A DNA stretch of 64,000 nt, from contig JAWPHD010000089.1 in assembly GCA_037043455.1 (NCBI GenBank), positions 1-64,000 of the forward strand, read 5' to 3'. Of the stretch, positions 34,606 through 45,909 are shown piece after piece. Numbering within the stretch: position 1 is the first letter of the stretch; each line of letters opens with the position of its first letter. Both the position numbers and the translations under genes were made by a program. This stretch comes from Cyrtodaria siliqua (lineage: Eukaryota > Mollusca > Bivalvia > Adapedonta > Hiatellidae). Under the pieces are notes generated by a model, which saw nothing but the letters and a program-made list of their open reading frames with translations, made no database searches and was not told the origin of the DNA.

Positions 34606-35292
34606 CAAAAACAAAATTGTATCATTTGAGTTGAATTGTTTTTTTTGCGGGGTATCTGACACAACAAGGTAATTTTTTGCCAACAAGAATGTGAACATTC
34701 CAGGCTCACTATTCATTTACATGCGGGATTTGGGAAATATGCGTGTTACCTTCTGTACATGAAGAATTGCAGAGTTGCTGTCATTTCTCTGTAAATACTC
34801 CATTTAGACTGGTGCAAAGATGTTTTTTTTCTGCAATAACTTGGGTGGTGCCCCAAAACCACACAGGATCATGTAGGCAGCAGTAATTAGGTCCTATTTT
34901 ACCAATATGAAATAGTCATTATCTGGGCAATCAGTCATAAACCTGGGTTACAATTCTGTTTCCTCGTTCATTTACACTTAATTAATCTGCTCTTTCAGTG
35001 AAGATGTTCACCTGGTAATCACAACTAGGAGTGCATAATTGTATCAAATACTTGTTACATTCTCAGTTACTTTATTATATATGTTTTTAACGGTATCAAC
35101 TAAATGTTTATACATTATCACTTTCTAAGGTTACTTTCTGCTTGCGTATATTAAAAGAAACTGATACCTGTATTAAATTTTCCTCGGTTTTACATTACTG
35201 TCGTAACTTCAAGTTTTTTGTTTAATATTAACGTTGATATTACTATTTAGAATCCTGACATTTTAAAGAAGTGGTGGGTGGAGAAAGAATAA

Positions 35293-36390
35293 TAACAAGA
35301 GGTCAATGACCTTGAAGCTCTACTGATAGGTTTTGATAGCTAGATCAGCATTACTGTGAAGTTTCATGAAAACCTTTCAATTAGTTTCAGAGTAGTCGCT
35401 AAAAGTTTTTACTATATAACTCTATGTAAACAAAGATGGCTGCTGGCATCACTTAGTTTTTGAGAAGTTGTCGCCACAGTCGCATTTTTAAAATCTATTT
35501 TTAGCAGTGGTTGCCATCTTGAATTTCCTACCGACCTGAATTTTTGCTAGGATCAACTAGACATCGAGAGCAACATTGTCAAGTTCCATGAAATTCCAAC
35601 ATATAGTTTCAGAGGAGTAGTCGCCACAAGTTTTTCCTATATAACTCTATGTTAACAAAGATGGCCACTGGCGGCCATGTTTTACATCCAATTGAAAATG
35701 AACTTTGGTTAGAATCAACAACATGTCGTGCCAGTCATTTTGGTAATGGTACCAATTCAATATCATTTACGTTTTTTCAGAAGTAGTTGCCACAAAATCG
35801 CATTTTTTAAAATCTATTTTTAGCCATTGTGGCCATCTTGAATTTCCGGCCGACCTGAATTTGCAAGGATCAACTAGACATCAAGAGCAACATTCCTGTG
35901 AAGTTCATGAAAATCCGTCGAGTAGTTGCAGAGTAGTCACCACAAGTTTTTCCTACAAAACTATATATATGTAAACAAAGATGACCGCTGACGGCCATGT
36001 TTGACATCCAATCAAAACGAGCTTTGGTTAGGATCGAGTTTTCTCTACATAACTATGTAAACAATGATGACCATTGACGGCCATGTTTGACATCCAATCA
36101 AAACGAACTTTGGTTAGGATCGACTACATGTCATGCCAGTCATTTTTGTAAAGGTTCCAAATTAATTTCACTTACAGTTTTTAAAATCTATTTTTAGCTA
36201 TGGCGACCATCTTGAATTTCCGACCAACCTGAATTTTGCTAGGATCAACTAGACATCAAGAGCAACATTTCTGTGAAGTCTCATGAAAATCCGTCTAGTA
36301 GTTTCAGAGGAGTAGTCGCCACAAAAAATAGTTTACAGACAGACAGACGGACGAGTGCATAAGCTCTGCTGATCGAGCTAGATCACCTTA
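35293..36390 (+). mobile_element. Pearl/HINE-like element
   Basis: Starts AACAAG plus AGGTCAATGACCT like the element at 18669; three to four cores of ~300 bp with GATGGCCACTGGC, CATCTTGAATTTCC and CTAGACATCAAGAGCAACAT; ends ACAGACAGACGGACGAG then GCATAAGCTCTGCTGATC. Confidence 0.75.
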
Positions 36391-36421
36391 ATATTTGTTT
36401 AAATATTAACTAATATTAACT

Positions 36422-36850
36422 ACCGTATTTTCCCTAATAATAATGCCCTCATGCTATGCAAAATGCCAAGAGGGCAATCTAGTATTAACAGCGATTTTTT
36501 TCACCCTTTTGGGAATGATACCAGTACCCATTCAATTGGGAAAATTCGCATTATTTTGCCTTAATTTGGGAATTTTTCACTATCAAACAAAAGCAATATT
36601 GTATGCTAAAATACAATGCAAACACATTAGCATATACATTCTCTTGTAGCATTTCATTACCCTCACCTAAAAGAATATAGTTCCCCACTTATTCTCTTTA
36701 AATAAAGCTTAACTCAAAATATTTATAAAAAAAAATATTTATAAAAAAATGTTTGTATTGGAAATTTTTTCACTCCAATTTGGGAAAAAAAACATACTTT
36801 TTGCCATTGGGAATGGTACCGTTTTTCGGTACCACCTTTAAGGGGGAAAA
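36422..36850. mobile_element. TA-flanked MITE fragment
   Basis: Left end TACCGTATTTTCCCTAATAA as at 7926; right boundary uncertain. Internal GGGAATGGTACC-type inverted repeat (36813-36838). Confidence 0.45.
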
Positions 36851-37252
36851 AAAACACTGATTAACTATTATTTCAGACCCTGGTGAGCTGCACTGAAGGC
36901 CGGTTTACCACTCAGAGGGTCAATACATTCCTAAAGCATATCTTAACCCTTAACCATCATTACTTATTGTTATCCCTCAGGGTCGGGAAATGGATGTTTT
37001 GGGAGCTTTTTTTTTCTGGAATGTTCTTCATTCCCAATGAAATTTCAAGCTTGTTTTAAATTAATAATTTTTATAATCAAGGCCTGTATTAACCTTATGA
37101 TCTTGTGTTTCTGTAGGCAACACAGCATCTATTGATGAAGTTCTGAAACAAATTAGTTTTCTAGATATCTCCCTTGACCATTCACAAATTTGACCAGAAG
37201 TCCTAGGCACGCTGCTGAGTCTGCTAAAGATGTAACCCCACTTTTTCCGAGG

Positions 37253-37560
37253 GAAGGGCGTGACGCAGTCGGTAGCGCGGCGGCTTTGTAACTGGAGGCC
37301 CCGGGTTAAATCCTCGGTGGTGTCACTGAGTTTCGTCGGTGTGTTCTTGGGCAAGACACTTCCCTTAGCCTTGTCCATCGGCTGGAGACGTAAACCGGGC
37401 GGTCCCATGTATCGGTCTATCCTTCAAGCACGTTAAAACCATGGAATCTATTCGATAATAAAGAGTAGGGCACGGTTCCCGGATTCCTATGTATCCTTCC
37501 CCTCTATCTGGGGCGGCTCTAAATAACCTATACTGTGTTGATGAGCTGTTAAGCAACATT
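37253..37560 (+). mobile_element. tRNA-derived SINE (full length)
   Basis: Second full copy of the 22894 family: A box TGACGCAGTCGGTAGCGC, B box GGGTTAAATCC, GTGTTCTTGGGCAAGACACT, tail CTATCTGGGGCGGCTC. Confidence 0.88.
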
Positions 37561-39036
37561 CAATTTCAACCTTTCCAATATCTTCATTTTTTTGTCTTCA
37601 TTCATTCCTTTTTTGTGACTTTATACTGTTTTGCCCTTTTATAATGGAACAATCTTTTCCTGATTAATTAACCCCACTTTATCAAAATGCCATTAAACAT
37701 TTTGTTGTTATTGAAGACAGACTATAACTGACATATAAACAGCTTCAGGGTGATATCATTATATATTCCAGCAGTTTCACCTGATATACCTCCATTAATG
37801 ATAGGCTAGCACCATTAATCATGATCAGTATAAATTTCTTCTTATTATTTAGTTTCTTCTGACATCTGTATACACCTGGTTCACTAATAAACTACCCTGT
37901 TGTTACTCATATATTAACAGGTTTAGGAATATATAATTATATATTTAAATATTTCTATTATTGTTTCACCGATGAACCATAGCACCATTAATCTTGATCA
38001 GTTGAACTTCTTTCTTATTATTTAATTTCTTCTGACATCTTTATCTGGTTCACTAAACTCTTCCTTGTGATTAATTATCCTGTTGTTACCGACATATTAA
38101 TTAACAGGTTCAGGAATATATAATTATATGAATATTTCTATTATTGTTTCACCTGATGTATAAGTAAAGCACTATTAATCTTCATTAGGGTAACTTTCTT
38201 CTTATTATTTATAAAAGTGTTGTTGTTTTTGGGTGTTTTTATAGTTTTGGGTCATACTAGAACTATCACTGAAGGTCAGTGATGAATGCCCCTGCATAAA
38301 TTCTAAGTCAAACATTAAAGGGCCATAATTCTGTAATAAATCAGGCAATCAACAATGGGTGATGTAGAGCGACATATTAAGGTCAGTTGTTATGTGTATA
38401 TGAAGTTTGGGAAAAAAACATTCAAAACTGTTTGATAAATGGTAGTAATAAAAATGTGTTACGGGATGCGACGGGACAGGACGCGACAAAAAATGTGTTA
38501 AGCGATGCGACGGGATGTTACAGACAACGTGATACCTATATAGCTCCCACTTCACTTTGTGAAAGCGGGGGTATAAATATATATTTGTTTCCCAGTTTCG
38601 AGACAAAAATTCCCAATTAAAAGTATCGAGTATGAAACGCTTTTAAATGCCTCTGTTGGCCTTGGCATCCTGTATTAACGATACACTTATAAAATTGAAG
38701 TTTTACTGTATGTTCCAATTTTATTGTGCTAAAATTCCCAATTGTGCCGGTATAGGTTATGTTCCCAAAGTACAGAAAAAAATACTGATTCAGTTTCATC
38801 GTTTGTACATCCGGTTCAGTAAACTCTTCATGCTGATTAACTATCCCAGGTTACTTGGCATTCATAAGGTAACCACAACAGTAATAAAGTCACAACAGAT
38901 GATTATAAAATGATAATGACCTAGAAATCCTACAGGAGAAGAAAAAATATTGCTTGGCAATAGATTTACTTTGGAACTCTCTTATAGTGGAGTTTACTGG
39001 TTTTAGAATGTAGGTACAAACATGTCTGATCCACAT
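37561..39036. other. No gene seen
   Basis: 37790-38210 repeats 'GATATACC/GATGTAT..CACCATTAATC' blocks ~190 bp apart (three loose copies). GGGATGCGACGGGA is duplicated at 38463-38515. Confidence 0.4.
38258..38345 (+). mobile_element. 5' end of a pearl/HINE-like element
   Basis: ACTAGAACT then hairpin ATCACTGAAGGTCAGTGAT, followed by a core fragment with AAAGGGCCATAATTCTG. A similar start is at 33543-33575 (ATCACTGTAAGTGAT). Confidence 0.5.
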
Positions 39037-39226
39037 TTAACCCTTAACCCGCTACATATATAATGGACTATTCTTTTTTTCAATTAAGACCATTCCATAT
39101 ATTTGACAAAGGGGTGTTTTGGGGGAAAAGACTGATCAGCAGCCAGACATTGTAAACCCAGAGTAACTCCGGGTTTACAATGGATGCAAAGGCTATTATA
39201 GTCGTGCTTAGCGGGTTGAGGGTTAA
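39037..39226. mobile_element. piggyBac-like MITE, second copy
   Basis: TTAA|CCCTTAACCCGCTACAT ... inverted CCCTCAACCCGCTAAGC|TTAA. Lies ~310 bp inside intron 1 from the exon 1 donor. Confidence 0.88.
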
Positions 39227-39538
39227 AATTTTCGTTGAAAACAAGGCTGTTTTGATAAAAAAATTGACAATTGAGACAAAAGGTGTGTCTGGGGAATACA
39301 TAAAAGCAACAACAGATATAGAGATTTGCAGCACGTGCAAAACATGCAATATGGAGGAGACGTGTTTGTACCGACATCTCATGACTAGGAAAACCCAACA
39401 TAATATGAGAGTTTGAGATAAGGACTCGTAGTTCTGAAGAAAAGTTTCTTTGCTAACTGAACCAACTTCAAAAATAAAGTTTCCGAGATCTTGAAATCTA
39501 ATTAAACCTGAAATAAATAAAATACAAAATATTGCTAC

Positions 39539-39602
39539 CTTTGATGATGACTAGCAAGCACAGTATGCAGGTCTTGAAGATTACGTCCAGGGTAAAATCC
39601 AT
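39539..39602 (-). CDS. First coding exon (signal peptide), nephrin/Kirrel-family cell adhesion protein
   Basis: Reading leftwards from ATG at 39602, 21 codons plus one base are open and end at a GT splice donor (exon base 39539, intron from 39538). The peptide has an acidic start (MDFTLDV), a Lys, then a hydrophobic core CILCLLVII and Lys21: a plausible signal peptide with cleavage just after the junction residue Ala22. The exon ends in phase 1. Its single leftover G plus CC from the exon at 15511 makes GCC (Ala), so the reading frame continues exactly into the Ig exon. A signal-peptide exon ending in phase 1 before an Ig domain is the usual arrangement in this family. The ATG was chosen because it is the one immediately preceding the hydrophobic segment; no in-frame stop was seen just upstream. 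The donor (G|GTAGCA) is less canonical than the exon 2 donor. Transcript evidence is not available here; the pairing is inference from frame, order, strand and content. Confidence 0.72.
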
Positions 39603-39875
39603 GATTGGCAGCTCAATAATCCAGTGTCCACATTGAAATCTGATAATCCGAGTATTTATCCAAAAACATTAAAAAGAATCCTCCAACTAAAGAATATCGG
39701 TATCCGCGTAGGAATCCAGAAATCCACAGATCGGAACACACGCAGTTCACATGATGGTAGCAGACGAGTTAACTTGAATCCTACACTGGATGACAGCAGA
39801 CGGTGTTTATAATGGTGGTGTCCTGCTTCATGAGATCATAATGGCCGAGACAAGACAGACCATGTACTGAAAATA
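39603..39875 (-). other. Probable 5' UTR part of exon 1
   Basis: On the minus strand a polypyrimidine tract ending TTTCTCTTTTCAG precedes 39875, with a second CAG nine bases on (exon start 39866). If used, the acceptor makes a ~337-bp exon holding 5' UTR plus the 64 coding bases, implying a further non-coding exon at higher coordinates. The stretch has several ATGs not in frame with the main ORF and no recognisable repeat. Exon start is inferred from the splice consensus only. Confidence 0.45.
39613..39633 (-). promoter_or_regulatory. Upstream ORF in 5' UTR
   Basis: ATG TGG ACA CTG GAT TAT TGA, six codons plus stop, ends ten bases before the main ATG at 39602. Such short uORFs commonly lower or condition translation of the main ORF. 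Seen in sequence; function is inference. Confidence 0.35.
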
Positions 39876-40043
39876 CTGAAAAGAGAAAATGCAACAAATA
39901 AATCAATCTGAAATGTCGAGATGAGGGAAAAGAAACGATGCAGATAACTCCATTGATCAAGGGGAATAATAAACAAACATGTATAAATATGTTTTACGCT
40001 TTCTTTCCTTTTTTTACTTATCCGAGACGATAATCGCGAAATC

Positions 40044-40130
40044 TCATTCTACCGAAAATGGCTCTACAACTAAATCTCGTTCACTACAACTACAGCTCAT
40101 TCTACCAAGAATGGCGCTACAACTAATTCG
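40044..40130. repeat. ~54-bp imperfect duplication
   Basis: TCATTCTACCGAAAATGGCT and TCATTCTACCAAGAATGGCG, each followed by CTACAACTAA. Confidence 0.75.
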
Positions 40131-40477
40131 GATGTTTGAAAGACTAAATACATCCCCATTGATTAGCTAACTGCTTTGTCACATGCGATATAGAAAGTAC
40201 TCGGGTCTCGTGCTAATTCCAAAGAATGAGTATCCATCTATTGCAGTAAAATTCCTGGTTTAATGGAAAAATTGGATTTTGAATTGTTTATTTGCTAAAT
40301 CACGCAAAATCCTGTGCTAATTTTTATCTCACTTAGTTCAAGCCTTAATAATACTTTCATCCGTTTTTTTTCTGTTTTTCTCAAATTAAAGGGAAGAGAG
40401 TGCAATTTTAAATATCATTTCCTTTGAAAATATAAAGGACAAGGATGTGATAATTGTAATCAACTGGCAGTACATAG

Positions 40478-40613
40478 AGAATAATAAATGGGTATTTTCA
40501 TATCACATCCTATATCAGGCCTGAGACACCATATCAGCCCAAGCTCGAGGGCTGATATGGGTCGAGGGCCTGATATAGGGTGTGATATGAAAATACACAT
40601 TTTTTATTCTATT
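40478..40613. repeat. Large palindrome (foldback), ~60-bp arms
   Basis: Left GGTATTTTCATATCACATCC then TATATCAGGCC...CATATCAGCCC; right GGGCTGATATGG...GGCCTGATATAGGGTGTGATATGAAAATAC. Centre AAGCTCGA. Forms a near-perfect hairpin. Confidence 0.92.
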
Positions 40614-41285
40614 TATCAAATACTTCAGCTTTGTCGAAATGTCAACTTCAGCTCACTGTTTTCCAGGGAGAAAAAAAGGTTTTGTCAATAGATCTAGTCC
40701 ATTCGGATGTGCTCATGTCTGTCGCGTAAGTTGTACACAACATTCAGTTTTGTCCGAAAATTTATTGAAAATTAATTCCATTGAATTTGAAATTTTCAAA
40801 TCACGGTGAATTGTCATAAGTGGTTATTTCATCCATGGATAATGGTTCTATAGCCAATGATCTGCCGCAAAAACAGGATGGAAGTAACTAATGAAACGCA
40901 GATGGCAAACCATACCCATGACAAATCGTACAAAATCGTAACTAATCGGTTATTTCCGTATCACTTCGGTAAAAGGATCGAGATGAACATTCGGTTATTT
41001 CCGTGATATGACATTTTTTCACCCTATATTTCACGCGTGTGATAAAGCTTTATTGCCCGGCAACGAAATCCTGATTGATATGACTAGCTAGGTCTATGTC
41101 GTATCGTATTTCAAAAACAACATATTTGTAGGGAAGTATATGATATAAGTAATTCTAACACGACCTCCGCAGTCTTTCATATACACAGAGAAGAGAGACA
41201 GCTAGTGTATGTTATTCTACGATAAAATACAGATATTCCATTAATTCCCCGCGTATATTTCATCCATTGGAAGCGCCGCGTTACA

Positions 41286-41482
41286 TGACGTCACTTGGTA
41301 AATAAACGTCACGAAGACAAACTCAACAGTAATTTTAATGAAATGTTAATTTCAACAAACTTGCCAACCGTGCACACCCCCGATATAAACCCATCATTTG
41401 CATCAGTACGACTATAACATTAATAAGCATCTTGAACAAGCTGAGAACGTTTGACGTCATACAGAGCAAGCTATATGACGTA
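41286..41482. promoter_or_regulatory. Cluster of CRE-like sites
   Basis: TGACGTCA at 41286-41293 and 41452-41459, TGACGTAA at 41475-41482, plus AACGTCACG near 41306. Lies ~1.4 kb upstream of the exon 1 acceptor on the gene's strand. Regulatory role is inference. Confidence 0.35.
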
Positions 41483-41665
41483 AGCAATGACTTAATTGTT
41501 TGTCATGTGACTACTAGTGTATTGAAACACAAAACTTTGCATACGGGGCTCCCAATGGAACAGCTGTAAACATAGCAGCCTGATTACCTTGACCTCAGAG
41601 ATAATATATAGTGCCCCAACAATAACGTAAACAATGGGGTTATTGTTGTGTTAGAATCGAAATAA

Positions 41666-41752
41666 TAAATAAGTACCTGTATTTTATTATGAACGACTAA
41701 CTGTATTTTATTCACCGATAAAACACAGGTACTTATTTATTATTTCTTAAAT
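41666..41752. repeat. Palindrome with ~27-bp arms
   Basis: AATAATAAATAAGTACCTGT then ATTTTAT at the left and ATAAAACACAGGTACTTATT then TATTATT at the right, 30-bp spacer. Confidence 0.85.
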
Positions 41753-41759
41753 AAATTTT

Positions 41760-43324
41760 CAGGTTCTTGTAATGTAATATTTGGCTTATTTTATTTTAGC
41801 GGAAGCCAATATTTTTTTTTAGAGCAGGTAAAAATAAATCTAGTGGGGAAAGCAGAGTTGAAAATCAAATAACTATGTTAATTTAGTTAATTTAATTAAT
41901 TTACGTTTAATTTAATTATTAATTTTAAAGGAAACAAAATCATTACTACGATAATTTATTAATATGAAATGAATATAAATGAAAGATAGCAACAGTACCT
42001 GTCCTGTATAAAGAAGGAATTTCATTCATGACTCCTAGAAATTAATCATTTAATGTCCTTATCCCACCATCAACAGGCAAATGTTACAACAGATGTATGT
42101 ATACCTATTAAAACCTACTGACGTTAAGGTATACAGTGCACTGGGGTGTATAGAATCATCGGATAACTGGTAGTAAAGAATCGTTCCCATGTATTTTAGA
42201 TTATTTAACAGATTTCCAGACTTGATGATACATCATATAAGTATATATTTATGCAACAGTGAAATGATTTGGCAGTGTAGCACCTCTCAGAAAAAAAGAT
42301 TATTTCCTGAATGAAGTGTATTTTTGAAACGAAAAATTCGTATCAGAATACTCTGAGATATGAATATTTTCTGTTATAACAAATTTTAGAGACAAAATTC
42401 AAAATGTAATCTTGTAAAAGTTTGGTAATATGAAATGATGCAAATATTGGTGCAAAATAACCTACTAAAAAAATCACAGTTATAGAACAATAATTTCAGA
42501 AATTTTGCTATCATACAACTAAAACAGTAAATCTAAATCTGAAACTAGATAGGCAAACCAGGGCAGGAAAATTAGTTTCTGAGTTACTCGTCCTACGTGA
42601 TATGTGAATGGTCAAATTGATAAATTGTTCAAGAATTTATCTGAATTTTCGTGGCCTGCAAACCCCAAAACTGGAGCGTGGAATTAGAGTATCCAATCAT
42701 AGGTATTTTAAGAACTGGTGAATTAACCTATACTTTTAATCGGCACATATAGATAAGAGTTTTGATATTTAAAACGTTTTTAAGTGTAATTTTGCTATAA
42801 TTTGGCATAATTTTGCCATTATTTAGTGTTATCTGGTTAGTTTCTTTAAAAAAAAGTCAAACTTTCACCAATTACCATGAATCCTTTACTTGGTGATTAA
42901 AGCCTAGAATGTGGCCATTATCTGTTGGACAGTGACACCGCATAATAAAGAACAATGGCAGACTAATTACTGCCTGGGCTGATATCTGGGAGACTGATAG
43001 CGCTATCTCAGACAATTAGAGACAGTCCTGTGATACTCCCAACCTGTCTCTCTCCCAATAACCACATTTAATTGGCATGCAGAAAACACCAGGTTATATT
43101 ATATACATCCTTACACCGACAACTTCAATTTATTGTAAACTGTATTGATTTGGATGTTTTTTGCTATTCAAACAAAATTTAGGTATCTGATTTGACAAAG
43201 CAAATGGTTTGGATATTTTTTATACTCATATTTTCATGGAAACCAAATACCACTGAGAGTCAATTTTCATTCATTGTGACCTGGCTGACTTGAATTTAAT
43301 TTTGTTTAACAGCTCATCACCATA
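41760..43324. other. No feature seen
   Basis: AT-rich upstream DNA without supported gene or repeat. Confidence 0.4.
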
Positions 43325-43445
43325 ATTATTTATTTAGCCACCCCAGAGGAAGGTGAATGATACAGTGGAATCAGGGAGCCTGCCCCTACTCCTACTAAGG
43401 AATAGAGATTCCTAGGGTTATAGACACTGCAACACATGACCACCT
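43325..43445 (-). mobile_element. Diverged SINE fragment
   Basis: TTAGCCACCCCAGAGGAAGG ... GGAATAGAGATTCCTAGGG, a decayed inverted copy of the 22894-family tail. Confidence 0.45.
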
Positions 43446-45439
43446 GGTTTACATCCTCAAGATATTGACAAGGCTAAAGGAGAGTGTCACAAAAACAGTA
43501 AAAGTAATCAAAGAAAATGCCTTGAAGAGCGGAACACAATTTTTAAGATTAAGAACCGCCATTAGAAATTTATTTTTTACGACTTCCTGTATATTTCCTC
43601 ACATTTATTTTTATCTTCCAAGTTTCAAGTGGGCATGTAAATTTGGTTTCAATAAGCCTATCTCCCTGAGTAGCTACACTACAAAAACAGCATGGAGTGG
43701 ATTACTGGAATCCAGTAAAATCAAAGTATTGACAGAACAGTATGGCCACTCTGTCAAATATTCAGGTATACTGCTCTGTTAACCCTCCATTATGGCACAT
43801 CATGATGGGGTCAAGGGTCGTTAATTTCTATGAAACCTATTTAGTCTATAAGAACATGCTCCTGTTCACTTAAATATTATGGGATGTTCTCAGCATGAAA
43901 TACACCGAACATCAACACACACTTCCTGTAAGTGGTAAGAACTCTGGGTAATTCTGGAAATGAAATTTTAGGGTGCTTTATTGTCTTGGTAAAGCTTTTA
44001 GTAGTTATGTGTATGGTTAAAAAAATTAATAGCTTGAACTGAAAGGTCAACAGCTCATAAAACACATTATTTTAAGCCATCCCAGAGAGGAGAAGGGTAA
44101 AAATCATAGGAATCCTGGAACCGAGCCCTACTCGAACCATCTTATCTCTTAAATGTGCTCTGAGGATAGACTACGATAATCGGGAATCCCATCTGTAAAC
44201 AATGCTTTAAGGGAAGTGTCTTGCACAAGGAAACACCAGATAAAACTCAGTGGCGCCGGCAAAGCTCAAACCCATTATCTCCTGGTTCAGAGTCCTCCGA
44301 ACTACCCACTAGACCACCGAGCTACCCACTGGACCACCACTTGACCACCATTCCTCTTATTATAAATGGAGCTACTGAAGCAAACACTGACACAGACATC
44401 AAGTCTGCAGGCCCGCTCTTGTTGCCTTTTTGACGTTACTTTCCCAGGCAGGAATCAATAGCTGAATTATAAACTGTGCACACTGTGTGTCCGATCAGCA
44501 TTTATTTCTGTTATCTGGAATTAAAATCTTGTTCAAAATAGCATAAAATGGCTCTTACTTATCAGTCGCCTACATTATCCAATCAATCGTAGATTACACT
44601 ATTATGTTAGCTATAATTCATGCATGTAATGTAGCTAACTATAAATGATGTATGTATGAAATTAAATTATCGCAGGTTTTAATTTACATTTCTCGCATGA
44701 TAATAAACTATTAACAATGCTTTCAAAAGGTAACATGTGTTTAAGATACATTTTCATTAATTCTTTTCAAAACTTTTTCGTTTTTAAATTTTAAAGACTA
44801 CATGATACATTCTCATAATGAACATTAAAGAAATTATCACTTTTTTCTGTTTATCAAATTCTTTAATTTACATAGATACCTATTTGTTCCATTATTCACA
44901 CAATTATCTCATCTTGAAATCTAATTAGAATTCGGGAAATCTGAAACCAACAATGTCATAATACCGAATTCAGGACCAGATCATGAATTGTTTATGAAAC
45001 CTATCTGGCTGTGTTTACATTGAATCTTGTATTTACTGTATACAGAAGATGTTATCAGGTTGCAAAGATGATGGAAAGATGACGGTGTAGATTATCATAT
45101 GGTCGTCACTCTGTCTCGTTCCTCCTTTACGCGGTCAATCGCTGTCACGCGCTTATGATAAGAATCAGCCGGACCAGTGATTGCAGAGCCAAAACGTACG
45201 CGATTATAAGCAGAAAGACATCGACCTATCAATGATCACAATAAATAAATCAAGCATAATAAAACATGTTTGTCCCAGTTAGTTTGCCTATGACATTTAT
45301 GACAGAAATAAATAACAAATAGCAGTGGAGAAGTATTTACTTTTTGCTAATATTCTCCCTTGAATCTGCAATTCCTGATTAGTTTTAATTAAATCTGGTA
45401 CTAAATAATCATTAAATGTTGTATTCTGCGTTTCTGGCC
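43446..45439. other. Mostly featureless
   Basis: Apart from the SINE at 44071. A 105-codon plus frame at 43465-43782 has no recognisable domain. Confidence 0.35.
44071..44345 (-). mobile_element. tRNA-derived SINE, diverged full copy
   Basis: Inverted: tail AGCCATCCCAGAGAGGAG, body AAGTGTCTTGCACAAGG, then head whose reverse complement reads GTCTAGTGGGTAGTTCGG (A box) with GGACTCTGAACC and GGGTTTGAGC. The A-box part is duplicated (ACCACCGAGCTACCCACTGG). Confidence 0.7.
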
Positions 45440-45525
45440 ATGGCAATTCTGGTGTAGTGGTAATGCTACCAGTCTTTAACTGTGCTCATCCAGGTTTAAA
45501 TCCCTGCAGCTCTTGAACTTTATTT
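45440..45525 (+). mobile_element. tRNA-like SINE head
   Basis: CTGGTGTAGTGGTAATGC (A box) and CCAGGTTTAAATCCCTGC (B box). No clear body follows. Degenerate, so not a functional tRNA gene. Confidence 0.5.
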
Positions 45526-45644
45526 ATTCTTTTAAGTGCAAACAAAAATCCATATTTTGCTAATATCACCCATTATTATATAACCTATAAATAGACGCGT
45601 TTTCATTGGCTAAAAAGTAATTTTTTAGAAAAAATATCTAGCGA

Positions 45645-45740
45645 TATTGACCTGTTTTTTTGATATTGACCTGTTTTTTTGATATTGACCTGTTTTATAT
45701 AATTGTTTTTTTGATATTGACCTGTTTTATATAATTGTAA
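45645..45740 (+). repeat. ~21-bp tandem repeat GATATTGACCTGTTTT
   Basis: Four copies of (TT)GATATTGACCTGTTTT, two followed by ATATAATTG, leading into the palindrome at 45752. Confidence 0.85.
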
Positions 45741-45751
45741 ATTGAGGGTTA

Positions 45752-45907
45752 TATAATAAAACAGTTATGGACTTTTCAGCTGTTATACATGATGTTGATA
45801 TGTACCAAAAAATCATTATTGACCTCGGCTATCGCCTCGGTCAATAATGATTTTTTTGGTGCATATCACATCATGTATAACAGCTGAAAAGTCCATAATT
45901 GTATAAT
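45752..45907. repeat. Large palindrome (foldback), ~65-bp arms
   Basis: Left ACAGTTATGGACTTTTCAGC then TGTTATACATGATG...AAATCATTATTGACC; right TCAATAATGATTTTTTTGGT ... CAGCTGAAAAGTCCATAATT. Centre TCGGCTATCGCCTCGG. Confidence 0.92.
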
Positions 45908-45909
45908 AT

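Larger units (their letters stand above)
15512..39538 (-). other. Intron 1 of the nephrin/Kirrel-like gene (inferred)
   Basis: About 24 kb between the signal-peptide exon and the Ig exon, opening with GTAGCA and closing with TTTCTCTTCAG on the minus strand. It contains the 35-bp minisatellite, the 18.5-27.7 kb nest of mobile elements, pearl-like elements, SINEs and MITEs listed separately. No other minus-strand segment with flanking splice consensus that would keep the frame was found inside it. Confidence 0.6.
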
